64,000 nt of DNA from Subtercola sp. PAMC28395 (GTDB taxonomy: Bacteria; Actinomycetota; Actinomycetes; Actinomycetales; Microbacteriaceae), in the NCBI RefSeq assembly GCF_018889995.1, contig NZ_CP076547.1, positions 2,046,001-2,110,000 of the forward strand, in the 5' to 3' direction. Numbering within the stretch: the stretch's first letter is position 1; each line of letters begins with the position of its first letter. This document shows positions 51,382 through 59,152 of the stretch, piece by piece. The notes under the pieces are model-generated. The model was not told where the DNA came from, made no database searches, and saw only the letters and a program-made list of their open reading frames with translations. Made by a program: the position numbers and the translations under genes.

Positions 51382-52194
51382 TCAGGGGTAGCGGGAGACG
51401 GCGCGGGAATAGTACTCGTCACTTCCCGAGAACCCTCCGCGCACGGCTGAGTCCCCAATTCGGAGGTCGAGTGATGCCCACCACTCGAGTCCGCCCTCGT
51501 CGGCGATTCGACCCAGGAACTGCTGGTACATCGGTTGTACCCGATCACGCGCGGCCTCCGTCGAGTCGTAGATGGCGTCGATCAGGAAGGGTTTCGCCGA
51601 AAATCTGCCCAACGTGTATGCCCATGCTGCGTTGAGCCAATTGAAGCCTTCGAGGCCCATCGCTTCGCGACCCAGGATGCTCGCGTAGAGGGCATCGACG
51701 AAGGCGCCGTCGTTCGGGGGAGCGTTGTACCGAGCGGCAGCGCGAGCGTAGAACTCGTCCGAGTTGTAGAAGGCTTTACTCATGTCGTCGGTGGTAACGA
51801 CCCCACGGCGTAACGCATCGAGCCACCACGATTCGCCGGTGGGATCTGGGTCCCGGCCGAGCACAGTGCGGTAGGTGGCGGTGATGCGGATCAGACGATA
51901 CTCATCGCTGTTAGCAAATGAATCAGCAATGGTGCGGCGAGGCGCGCCCGCAGCCAATCGTGTGCTCCAGAATCCGACCTCATCAGGCGAGGGCTGTCTG
52001 CCGAGAAAGTCAGCGTAGAGAGAGGTGACAAAAGCATCGCGGGGGGCGAGCTGGATCGTGGAAGCTACTGCCGGATCGCCCGATGCGCGTACGGGCTGGG
52101 CCGCCATCGCACCGGCAGAGCCGACAAGCGTGCTCAGCACGAGCGCAGTCGAGACCAGCGCAGTCAACGCAACACGGACAGTCTTCGTCGTCAT
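51382..52194 (-). CDS. secreted DUF4214 repeat protein
   Basis: 270-residue exported protein: signal peptide (VALTALVSTALVLSTLVGSAGAMAAQ), then about four DUF4214-like repeats, each with a (V)xxLYxxxLGRxPxxxExxFW core: FVTSLYADFLGRQPSPDEVGFW, ITATYRTVLGRDPDPTGESWW, FVDALYASILGREAMGLEGFNW and VQPMYQQFLGRIADEGGLEWW. DUF4214 repeats occur in exopolysaccharide-related and surface proteins; the function here is unknown. ATG 52194 has GGGGGAAG upstream at a long spacing. The 101-bp gap to the converging SIMPL gene shows nothing. Confidence 0.8.
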   Translation of the reverse strand: MTTKTVRVALTALVSTALVLSTLVGSAGAMAAQPVRASGDPAVASTIQLAPRDAFVTSLYADFLGRQPSPDEVGFWSTRLAAGAPRRTIADSFANSDEYRLIRITATYRTVLGRDPDPTGESWWLDALRRGVVTTDDMSKAFYNSDEFYARAAARYNAPPNDGAFVDALYASILGREAMGLEGFNWLNAAWAYTLGRFSAKPFLIDAIYDSTEAARDRVQPMYQQFLGRIADEGGLEWWASLDLRIGDSAVRGGFSGSDEYYSRAVSRYP

Positions 52195-52269
52195 GATCCC
52201 AGCTTCCCCCGATGTGGACCCATTGTGCCGTTCAGATTAGCGCACGAGCGAACCTCTCGCACGAACAGC

Positions 52270-52282
52270 GATAATGGATCAC
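52270..52282 (+). promoter_or_regulatory. leaderless promoter -10 (GATAAT) for the DUF1990 gene
   Basis: GATAAT at 52270-52275, 7-nt gap, GTG 52283. The in-frame ATG at 52274 overlaps the -10 box itself and cannot be the start. Confidence 0.75.
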
Positions 52283-52948
52283 GTGGCAGAGACAGAACGA
52301 CGAACCAGGTCGACGCACAACGGGCAATCGCTGAGCTATGCGGCGATCGGCGCGAGCCAGGCCGACGACCTGATGTACTACCCGCCGAAAGGTTTCAGAC
52401 CGTTCGAGTCACGTGCGCGCCTCGGGTCTGGCGACGAGCGGTTCGAGTCGGCCGCCGAGGCGGTGTTGACCTGGGGAATCCAGCGCGGCAGTGGCATGCA
52501 GATCGAGAACATCGAGCTGCCTCCGGCGAGCGACACCGACTACGCCGGGCTCACTTACGATGCGGCGGGAATGCCCATAGCCCCCCGGGGACTCGACGAA
52601 GACCAGACCTACACCGAAGACGGCACACCGCACGTTGCTCCCGGTGTTTCGGCCGAACTGGTCGTCCACGTCTTCGGGGTGCGATTCGTCGCACCGGTGC
52701 GGGTGGTCTCGGTGACGAGCGACACCCACCGGGTCGGCTTCGCCTACGGTACGCTCCCCGGCCACCCCGCCATGGGTGAAGAGAGTTTCATGGTCGATCA
52801 CCACGACGACGACTCGGTGTGGGTGGTCATCCGTGGCTTCTCCAAGCCGAGTTCCTGGTTCTACCGGCTGGGTTCGCCTCTGCTCCGGTGGCAGCAGCGC
52901 AAGGCGACAAAAGAATACCTGCGCGCGTTGTTGCCCGCCCGCGCGTGA
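52283..52948 (+). CDS. DUF1990 domain protein
   Basis: 221-residue protein of the DUF1990 family, a START-like fold found mainly in actinobacteria and plants. Diagnostic stretches: YYPPKGFRPFESRARLGSGDERFESAAEAVLTWGIQRGSGM, the middle FGVRFVAPVRVVSV, RVGFAYGTLPGHPAMGEESFMV and WVVIRGFSKPSSWFYRLGSPLLRWQQRKATKEYL. Probably a lipid- or small-molecule-binding protein; no activity is established. Separated from hemW by 33 bp, so probably co-transcribed. Confidence 0.85.
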   Translation: MAETERRTRSTHNGQSLSYAAIGASQADDLMYYPPKGFRPFESRARLGSGDERFESAAEAVLTWGIQRGSGMQIENIELPPASDTDYAGLTYDAAGMPIAPRGLDEDQTYTEDGTPHVAPGVSAELVVHVFGVRFVAPVRVVSVTSDTHRVGFAYGTLPGHPAMGEESFMVDHHDDDSVWVVIRGFSKPSSWFYRLGSPLLRWQQRKATKEYLRALLPARA

Positions 52949-52981
52949 TCGGACGCATCGACAAACGCAGGGAGGCGGCAC

Positions 52982-54274
52982 GTGGGTAGCGCGCTTCCGC
53001 TCGGCGACCCCGCTCCGCCGGACGGACTGCTGCCGGAGTCGGCCGCCGAACGCGCCAACGGGCATCCATTCGGCGTGTATCTGCACGTGCCCTTCTGCCG
53101 GGTCCGCTGCGGGTACTGCGACTTCAACACGTACACCTCGAGCGAACTGCGCGGCGCCAAGCAGGTCGACTACGCCGGGCAGGCCGTGCTCGAGGTTGCC
53201 CTCGCCGACCGGATTCTGACCGAGTCGGGCGTGAAGCGTCGCCCAGTCTCGACGGTGTTCTTCGGCGGCGGTACTCCGACCCTGCTGCCCAGCCATCAGC
53301 TCATCGACATGCTCGACGCCGTGCGCACCACCTGGGGCTTGGAGCCCGGGGCTGAGGTCACGACCGAAGCCAACCCCGATTCAGTGGATGCCCGCTACCT
53401 GAACGAGCTGGCTGAAGCCGGGTTCACACGGGTGAGCTTCGGAATGCAGTCTGCGGTTCCGCACGTGCTCCGAACGCTCGACCGCACGCACACGCCCGAA
53501 CGGGTTCCCCAGGTGGTGCGGTGGGCGCGGGACGCCGGCCTGCAGGTGAGCCTCGACCTCATCTACGGGACCCCGGGCGAGAGCCTCGACGACTGGCAGA
53601 CCTCGCTCGACGCCGCGCTGCAGCTCGAACCAGACCACCTCTCGGCCTACGCCCTGATCGTCGAGCAGGGCACCAAGCTCGCGCGGCAGATCCGCTCGGG
53701 GGAGTACCCCGAACCCGACGACGATCTCGAAGCCGACATGTACGAGCTGCTGGATGCCCGGCTCCGCTCGCACGGTTACGAGTGGTACGAGGTGAGCAAC
53801 TGGGCGCGCGGATCGGGTCGCGGGCCGCGAGCCGGCGCTGCCCCCGTCACCCCCAGCGACGTCGTGCTCGATTCCGAGTACGAGTCGCACCGGTCACGCC
53901 ACAATCTCGCCTATTGGCAGGGTCACGACTGGTGGGGTATCGGCCCGGGTGCCCACAGCCATGTCGGCGGCACGAGGTGGTGGAACGTCAAACACCCGGC
54001 GGCCTACGCCGATCGGATGCTCGCCGGGCTGTCACCGGCGGCAGGCCGGGAGACGCCCGACGCCCAAGCACGCGAGTTGGAGCGGGTTCTGCTGCAGGCG
54101 CGCATCCGCCACGGCCTCCGGATCTCCTCGCTCGGTGACGCAGCACGACGCGAAGTGGCCGGCCTCATCGCCGACGAGCTGATCGTGCCGAAGTCGGCGT
54201 TTGCGGGCACGATCGAGCTGACCGTGCGCGGTCGCCTGCTGGCAGACGCTGTGGTTCGCCGGCTCACAGCCTGA
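52982..54274 (+). CDS. hemW: radical SAM haem chaperone HemW
   Basis: 430-residue radical SAM protein that binds haem and inserts it into target proteins, for example respiratory enzymes; often misnamed coproporphyrinogen III oxidase. The cluster motif is C39-x3-C43-x2-C46 (HVPFCRVRCGYCDFNTYTS), followed by FGGGTPTLL and SFGMQSAVPHVL. The C-terminal HemW domain is present (RHNLAYWQGHDWWGIGPGAHSH). The second downstream Cys of HemN that marks true oxidases is absent. The GTG start has GGGAGG 6 nt upstream. Haem delivery links it functionally to the cyd locus elsewhere in the window. Confidence 0.92.
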   Translation: MGSALPLGDPAPPDGLLPESAAERANGHPFGVYLHVPFCRVRCGYCDFNTYTSSELRGAKQVDYAGQAVLEVALADRILTESGVKRRPVSTVFFGGGTPTLLPSHQLIDMLDAVRTTWGLEPGAEVTTEANPDSVDARYLNELAEAGFTRVSFGMQSAVPHVLRTLDRTHTPERVPQVVRWARDAGLQVSLDLIYGTPGESLDDWQTSLDAALQLEPDHLSAYALIVEQGTKLARQIRSGEYPEPDDDLEADMYELLDARLRSHGYEWYEVSNWARGSGRGPRAGAAPVTPSDVVLDSEYESHRSRHNLAYWQGHDWWGIGPGAHSHVGGTRWWNVKHPAAYADRMLAGLSPAAGRETPDAQARELERVLLQARIRHGLRISSLGDAARREVAGLIADELIVPKSAFAGTIELTVRGRLLADAVVRRLTA

Positions 54275-54310
54275 TCGGGCAGAACGTGAGTCATTGGCCT
54301 CGGCGGTGCC

Positions 54311-54377
54311 GAATGAGATCAGTGCACGAATGAGATCAGTGCACGAATGAGATCAGTGCACGAATGTGATCGTGCAC
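54311..54377. repeat. 17-bp tandem repeat, about 3.9 copies, at the 3' end of a DUF4870 gene
   Basis: GAATGAGATCAGTGCAC is repeated at 54311-54327, 54328-54344 and 54345-54361, followed by a diverged copy GAATGTGATCGTGCAC (54362-54377) that is part of the coding end. The stop codon (54353-54355) lies in the third perfect copy. Confidence 0.9.
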
Positions 54378-54796
54378 CACGCCGGGTAGACGTAGAGTTC
54401 GCCCCGGTTGGCCGCGATCGCAGCCATGATGCTGAAGACGATGACGAGCACGGCACCGCCGAGAGCGGCGACCAGGCCGATGACCAGAATCGGGATGCCG
54501 ATGAGTACGATCAGTAGGAACGAGCCGATCATGGTGATGATGGCCGCTGCCACCTGCAGGATGATCATCGTGACCTGGAAGTTCAGCGCCGTTCGGGTGT
54601 GATCCCGAACGAACAGCCCGCGGTCTTTGAGCACCAGAAAACCGATGAGCGACGGAAGTGCGCCGAACACGATTCCGCCGAGGTGGATGAGCGTCGCCCA
54701 GAGGCGCTGGTCGCTGGGATTCATCGGCTGCGGCGGCGCATACTGCAGCGGAGCGGGCGACACGGGCGGCTCGGAAGCGGGAGGCTGGTACGTCAC
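54353..54796 (-). CDS. DUF4870 domain membrane protein
   Basis: 147-residue protein: Pro-rich N-terminus, then a DUF4870 (Tic20-like) domain with MNPSDQRLWATLIHLGGIVFGALPSLIGFLVLKDRG, FVRDHTRTALNFQVTMIILQ and two closing hydrophobic segments. Function unknown. The GTG start is 6 nt from a TAAGCT box. It is a paralogue of the next gene upstream on the same strand. Its last codons lie in a 17-bp tandem repeat array. Confidence 0.85.
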   Translation of the reverse strand: MTYQPPASEPPVSPAPLQYAPPQPMNPSDQRLWATLIHLGGIVFGALPSLIGFLVLKDRGLFVRDHTRTALNFQVTMIILQVAAAIITMIGSFLLIVLIGIPILVIGLVAALGGAVLVIVFSIMAAIAANRGELYVYPAWCTITFVH

Positions 54797-54808
54797 CCCT
54801 GCAGCTTA
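54797..54808 (-). promoter_or_regulatory. leaderless promoter -10 (TAAGCT)
   Basis: TAAGCT is the complement of 54803-54808, 6 nt before GTG 54796. Confidence 0.65.
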
Positions 54809-54893
54809 AACGACGGAGCGCCCCCCGCGATAGAGCCCAATGGGAGGGGCGCTCGGCCGTCGAGTGAACGCCGGCAGTGGGGGAGTCCTCGCG

Positions 54894-55325
54894 TTACTTG
54901 ATCCAGCGATAGTTCAGCGGGTAGCGGTACGTGCCACCACCGTTGACCCGGACTCCGCCGATGATCGCGAAGATGAGGTTCACGATGAGCACGGCGAAAA
55001 CCAGCAGGCCGAAGAGAAGCCCGATGAACGGGATGATGCCCAGGATGTTCAGCACGACCACTGCTCCGGTCACATTGATGGTCCAGTTGAGGGCTTCCTT
55101 GCTCTCCTGGTTGACCAGGGGGCCGCGATCTTTGAAGACCAGGTAGATGACCAGGGCAGGAATCAGCAGGATGATGTTGCCGAAGTGAGCGAGCGACGCC
55201 CACAGTTTGTCGTCTGATTGCGACAACGGAGCGGCGGGTGCCGCAGCGTAGCCCTGCGCAGGCGGCGGCGGGACGGGCTGACCCGAGTTGGGGTCATACG
55301 GCGGGGTTGCGTTGGGATCAGACAT
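54894..55325 (-). CDS. DUF4870 domain membrane protein (paralogue)
   Basis: 143-residue protein with the same plan as its neighbour: Pro/Ala-rich N-terminus, LSQSDDKLWASLAHFGNIILLIPALVIYLVFKDRG, NQESKEALNWTINVTGAVVVLNILGIIPFIG and a final hydrophobic segment. The shared (S)DxxLWAxLxHxG and KDRG...(A)LN(W/F) elements show tandem duplication. ATG 55325 has AAAGGCG about 9 nt upstream. Function unknown. Confidence 0.85.
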   Translation of the reverse strand: MSDPNATPPYDPNSGQPVPPPPAQGYAAAPAAPLSQSDDKLWASLAHFGNIILLIPALVIYLVFKDRGPLVNQESKEALNWTINVTGAVVVLNILGIIPFIGLLFGLLVFAVLIVNLIFAIIGGVRVNGGGTYRYPLNYRWIK

Positions 55326-55505
55326 TTTCGTGTGCGCCTTTCAGACGAATGTGGAAAAAAGCGATCTGCTTCTCTGTCACAGTGAGCGTGAGTCGATCCC
55401 CTCTCACCCATTGGGGCGCGCCGAACACGTTCAAGCACAAGATACTGCGAGGTGCCTACGCGGGGCAATGATCTTTACTCAGCGTGTCGTAATCTTCGGG
55501 CGATA

Positions 55506-55537
55506 TATAATTGGCACTCTGATCATCGGAGTGCTAA
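55506..55537 (+). promoter_or_regulatory. hrcA promoter with CIRCE operator
   Basis: TATAAT at 55506-55511 is followed immediately by TTGGCACTC-N9-GAGTGCTAA (55511-55537), the CIRCE element bound by HrcA. The operator covers the likely transcription start. No other CIRCE was seen in the window. Confidence 0.95.
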
Positions 55538-55566
55538 ACACGAGTTCGAGGAAGGCGGCATCGTTC

Positions 55567-56589
55567 ATGGTTTCTGAGCGCAGCCTCGAAGTTCTCCGCG
55601 TCATCGTGCACGATTACGTGGCATCCAGAGAGCCCGTCGGCTCCAAGTCGATCGTCGACCGCCACTCCTTCGGTGTTTCCGCAGCCACGATCCGCAACGA
55701 CATGGCCCTCCTCGAAGAGGAGGAGCTGATCGTGGCTCCGCACACCTCGTCGGGTCGCATACCCACAGACAAGGGCTATCGGCTCTTCGTCGATCATCTC
55801 GCAGACCTGAAGCCGCTCTCCGGCGCGCAACGGCAGGCGATCGAGACCTTTCTCGGTTCATCCGTCGACCTCGACGACGTACTGGCCCGCACTGTACGGT
55901 TGCTCTCCCAGCTCACGCAGCAGGTGGCGATGGTGCAGTACCCTTCGCTGTCGCAGGCGCGGGTCAGGCACGTCGAACTCGTGGCTCTTGCTCCCACCCG
56001 GCTGCTGTCTGTCGTCATCACCGACACCGGTCATGTCGAACAGCGAATCGTCGAGGTTCCCCTCGACACCGATGAGACTTTCCTGGCAGACGTCCGGGCC
56101 CGGGTGAATTCCGCAATCGCGGGGCTGGGTCTTGACGAGGCCGCCGGTGCGTTGGCGATCTTCCCGGCGCAGTTCGCACCCGGCAGGGCTTCTGCGGTGG
56201 CGATGATCACGACGGTTCTCGCCGAGCAGGTGGCTGCAAACCGCCAGGAGAAGCTGCTCATCGCCGGTGCGGCCAACCTGGTCCGGACCGAAGGCGACTT
56301 CGCCGGGAGTGTGCTCCCGGTACTCGAGGCCGTGGAGGAGCAGGTGGTGCTACTGCGTCTGTTCAGTGAGATGCAGGCTGACCAGTTCGGAATGTCGGTG
56401 AGCATCGGCAGGGAGAACGCCTCCTTCGGCCTGGCAGAGACCTCAGTGCTTGCCAGCGGCTACAGCTCTGCGGGTGGTGCGGTGGCACGACTCGGAGTCC
56501 TGGGGCCGACACGCATGGACTACTCCACGAACATCGCTGCGGTGCGAGCCGTGGCGCGATATCTCTCGAAGAGCCTCGGTGAGGCGTGA
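55567..56589 (+). CDS. hrcA: heat-inducible transcriptional repressor HrcA
   Basis: 340-residue repressor that binds CIRCE and shuts heat-shock genes until chaperones are occupied. N-terminal winged helix VSERSLEVLRVIVHDYVASREPVGSKSIVDRHSFGVSAATIRNDMALLEEEELI; HTSSGRIPTDKGYRLFVD is diagnostic. The C-terminal GAF-like/dimer domain ends MDYSTNIAAVRAVARYLSKSL. The start is ATG 55567, 29 bp after CIRCE; the longer open frame upstream crosses the operator. It controls itself and dnaJ. Confidence 0.95.
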   Translation: MVSERSLEVLRVIVHDYVASREPVGSKSIVDRHSFGVSAATIRNDMALLEEEELIVAPHTSSGRIPTDKGYRLFVDHLADLKPLSGAQRQAIETFLGSSVDLDDVLARTVRLLSQLTQQVAMVQYPSLSQARVRHVELVALAPTRLLSVVITDTGHVEQRIVEVPLDTDETFLADVRARVNSAIAGLGLDEAAGALAIFPAQFAPGRASAVAMITTVLAEQVAANRQEKLLIAGAANLVRTEGDFAGSVLPVLEAVEEQVVLLRLFSEMQADQFGMSVSIGRENASFGLAETSVLASGYSSAGGAVARLGVLGPTRMDYSTNIAAVRAVARYLSKSLGEA

Positions 56590-56696
56590 GCGACGCATAG
56601 TGCCGAGCTTCGAGAGGAGCCCCCGGCACCGCGCGAGCGAATCTTGTCTCCCATTCATCACAACATATTCCGTATCAAACAAAGGAGAAGCCCTTC

Positions 56697-57812
56697 GTGG
56701 CTGACCACTACGACGTTCTCGGTGTCGAGCGAACCGCGACGACCGACGAGATCAAGAAGGCCTACCGACGGTTGGCCCGCGAACTCCACCCCGATGTGAA
56801 CTCGAGCCCCGACGCAGAAGAACGGTTCAAGTCCGTCACGCACGCCTACGACGTTCTCAGCGACCCCGGGCAGCGACAGTCCTACGACCGCGGGCCGCAG
56901 GCCGGCTTCGGCGGGGGTGCAGGCGGCGCCCAGGGTTTCGGCGGCTTCGGTGACATCTTCGAGACGTTCTTCGGTGGCCAGCAGGGCCAGAGCAGAGGCC
57001 CCCGGTCCCGTGCCGAACGGGGGCAGGATGCCCTGCTCCGCGTGGAGGTCGACCTCGGAGAGGTCATCTTCGGTACGCATCGTGACCTCGAGGTCGACAC
57101 CGCCGTGTTGTGTGAGACCTGCAACGGTACCTGTGCCCAGCCAGGCACGCATGAAGTTACGTGCGACATCTGCCACGGCACCGGCCAGATCTCGCGCACG
57201 GTCCGTTCGCTGCTCGGCAACGTCATGACGAGTTCGCCCTGCGGCACGTGCCGTGGGTACGGAACGATCATCCCGAACCCCTGCGTCACGTGCCAGGGCC
57301 AGGGCCGCGTGCGCTCGCGCCGGGTCATCCCCGTCGACATTCCTGCGGGCGTCGACACCGGTCTTCGCCTCCAGATGCCTTCGCAGGGTGAAGTCGGGCC
57401 GGCCGGTGGCCCTCAGGGCGACCTCTACCTCGAGGTGAAGGTGCGCCACCACGATGTCTTCAGCCGCAACGGCGACGACCTGCTCTGCACTCTCGAGGTA
57501 CAGATGTGGGATGCGGTGCTCGGCACGAACACCGTGGTCAAGGCGCTCGACGGCGACGTCGAGATCGAACTGCGGGCGGGCATCCAGAGTTCTGAGGTCG
57601 TCACGGTCAAATCACGGGGAGTGACCAAGCTGCGTGGTGGAGGTCGCGGTGACCTGAAGATCGGCATCCAGGTCGTCACGCCGACCAAGCTCGACCACAA
57701 GCAGAAAGACCTGGTCAAGCAGCTTGCTGCGGCTCACAAGTACCCGTCGCCGACGCTCGGGCAGTTCCAGCAGGGCCTGTTCTCGAAGCTCCGCGACAGG
57801 TTCATGAACTGA
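56697..57812 (+). CDS. dnaJ: chaperone DnaJ (actinobacterial DnaJ2 type)
   Basis: 371-residue co-chaperone of DnaK. J-domain 1-70 with the HPD motif (ARELHPDVNSS), Gly/Phe-rich region 71-105, zinc-binding region about 140-205 with four CxxCxGxG-type repeats, then the client-binding C-terminal domains. The first repeat reads CETCNGTC, so its last Gly is replaced by Cys; the other three (CDICHGTG, CGTCRGYG, CVTCQGQG) are normal. The GTG start has AAGGAG 9 nt upstream. It follows hrcA in the usual actinobacterial order. Confidence 0.95.
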   Translation: MADHYDVLGVERTATTDEIKKAYRRLARELHPDVNSSPDAEERFKSVTHAYDVLSDPGQRQSYDRGPQAGFGGGAGGAQGFGGFGDIFETFFGGQQGQSRGPRSRAERGQDALLRVEVDLGEVIFGTHRDLEVDTAVLCETCNGTCAQPGTHEVTCDICHGTGQISRTVRSLLGNVMTSSPCGTCRGYGTIIPNPCVTCQGQGRVRSRRVIPVDIPAGVDTGLRLQMPSQGEVGPAGGPQGDLYLEVKVRHHDVFSRNGDDLLCTLEVQMWDAVLGTNTVVKALDGDVEIELRAGIQSSEVVTVKSRGVTKLRGGGRGDLKIGIQVVTPTKLDHKQKDLVKQLAAAHKYPSPTLGQFQQGLFSKLRDRFMN

Positions 57813-57959
57813 CGCGTGGCCCCTTCGATGTGGCTTGCGGTTGGGGCATCCGGCCCGCGAGATGACGCTACACGCCTTCCGGCTCGTCAGCTGTGGGCGC
57901 GTGTCGCGTCAGTTCGACGTGGGCTCGCCCCGGCCGACTCCCAGCGCCACGCGCGCGGA

Positions 57960-57972
57960 TAGGATTCTGCAC
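57960..57972 (+). promoter_or_regulatory. leaderless promoter -10 (TAGGAT) for rsmE
   Basis: TAGGAT at 57960-57965, 7-nt gap, GTG 57973. It rejects the upstream start at 57835. Confidence 0.7.
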
Positions 57973-58719
57973 GTGAGCTCTCTCTTTCTTCGCGACGATC
58001 TTGCCGCTGTGCCACACGAGGTCGGCGATGTGGTCGCGCTGCACGGTGATGAAGCGAAGCACGCGGTCACAGTGAACCGGCTGCGTGTCGGTCAGCACAC
58101 CTCCATCGGCGATGGTGGTGGCCTGATCGTGAGAGGGCCGGTGGTCGGGGCTTCCGGGGCCGAGCTCACGATCGCTGTCACCGAGGTCACAGAAGAACGG
58201 ATGCCCGGCCCCTCGCTCTGGCTGGTGCAGGCCCTGGCGAAGGGCGACCGCGATGAGCTCGCCATCCAGGCCGCGACAGAACTCGGCGTCGCCGGTGTCG
58301 TGCCGTGGAGTGCTGACCGGTCAGTGTCGCGCTGGGCGGGTGCCAAAGTGGCCAAAGGGGTCGAACGATGGCGGAGCATCGTTCGCGAGGCAGCAAAGCA
58401 GTCGATTCGCGCCTGGGTCCCCGATGTCGCTGAGCTGCACTCGACGCGCGACCTCGTGAAGCTGGCCGCCACCAGCCGCATGCTGCTTCTCGAGCCGACG
58501 GCGAGCCTCGCGCTGACCGACTTTTCGCTCGACGGTGAGGATGCTGCGGCCGACCTCGTTCTCGTCGTGGGGCCGGAGGGCGGCATCAGCGCGGGGGAGC
58601 TCGACGTCCTGACCCGGGCCGGTGCGATACCCGTTCGACTCGGAAACACGATTCTGCGCACGTCAACGGCCGGCCCGGCCGCGCTGGCGGTACTCAACGC
58701 CAGGCTGGGTCGCTGGTAG
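57973..58719 (+). CDS. rsmE: 16S rRNA (uracil(1498)-N(3))-methyltransferase
   Basis: 248-residue SPOUT methyltransferase that methylates U1498 of 16S rRNA. N-terminal PUA-like domain (VALHGDEAKHAVTVNRLRVGQ), then SAM-binding knot: VQALAKGDRDELAIQAATELGV, SIVREAAKQSIRAWVP, VVGPEGGISAGELDVL and LGNTILRTSTAGPAAL, all diagnostic. The start GTG 57973 is from the promoter spacing. It lies 160 bp after dnaJ with its own promoter. Confidence 0.94.
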   Translation: MSSLFLRDDLAAVPHEVGDVVALHGDEAKHAVTVNRLRVGQHTSIGDGGGLIVRGPVVGASGAELTIAVTEVTEERMPGPSLWLVQALAKGDRDELAIQAATELGVAGVVPWSADRSVSRWAGAKVAKGVERWRSIVREAAKQSIRAWVPDVAELHSTRDLVKLAATSRMLLLEPTASLALTDFSLDGEDAAADLVLVVGPEGGISAGELDVLTRAGAIPVRLGNTILRTSTAGPAALAVLNARLGRW

Positions 58720-58780
58720 CACACGCAGCTCGTCGCTGGCGTTCCCCGCAGTGGGCGGGCTGCCTGTCAGGTGCCCGGCT

Positions 58781-58792
58781 TAAGATGGAGTC
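58781..58792 (+). promoter_or_regulatory. leaderless promoter -10 (TAAGAT) of the HIT-phoH-ybeY-CNNM-era operon
   Basis: TAAGAT at 58781-58786, 6-nt gap, ATG 58793. All following genes to era overlap, so this box may drive five genes. Confidence 0.7.
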
Positions 58793-59152
58793 ATGCCAGT
58801 TCCTGCCGAGCCGTCCATCTTCAGCCGCATTGTGGCTCGCGAGATCCCCGCGACGATCTATGCCGAGACAGACACACTGATCGCGATCGCCGACATCGCC
58901 CCCAAGGCACCGGTGCACATCCTGATCGTGCCGAAGACCGAAGAATACGCGAACGTCGTCGAGCTGGCGGCGGGTGATCCCGGGCTTCTCGCTGAGCTGG
59001 TCGCGCTCGCAGCCCAACTCGCCGCAGAACACGCCGAAGGGGACTTCCGACTGGTCTTCAACACCGGCGCGGGCGCTGGGCAGACGGTGTTCCACGTTCA
59101 TGCCCACCTGCTCGCCGGTTCTCTCGAAGAAGGCTCCCTTGCCGGGTTCTGA
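58793..59152 (+). CDS. HIT family (HINT-like) nucleotide-binding protein
   Basis: 119-residue protein with the histidine triad motif HVHAH (QTVFHVHAHLLAG) and the N-terminal PSIFSRIVAREIPATIYAETDTLIAIADIAPKAPVHILIVPK typical of HINT. Hydrolyses or binds purine nucleoside phosphoramidates in characterised relatives. First gene of an operon with phoH, ybeY, a CNNM protein and era; its 3' end overlaps phoH by 14 bases. Confidence 0.92.
   Translation: MPVPAEPSIFSRIVAREIPATIYAETDTLIAIADIAPKAPVHILIVPKTEEYANVVELAAGDPGLLAELVALAAQLAAEHAEGDFRLVFNTGAGAGQTVFHVHAHLLAGSLEEGSLAGF

Noticed and set aside
54311..54377. CRISPR-like array
   Set aside because: The 17-bp units abut with no spacers, so this is a simple tandem repeat.
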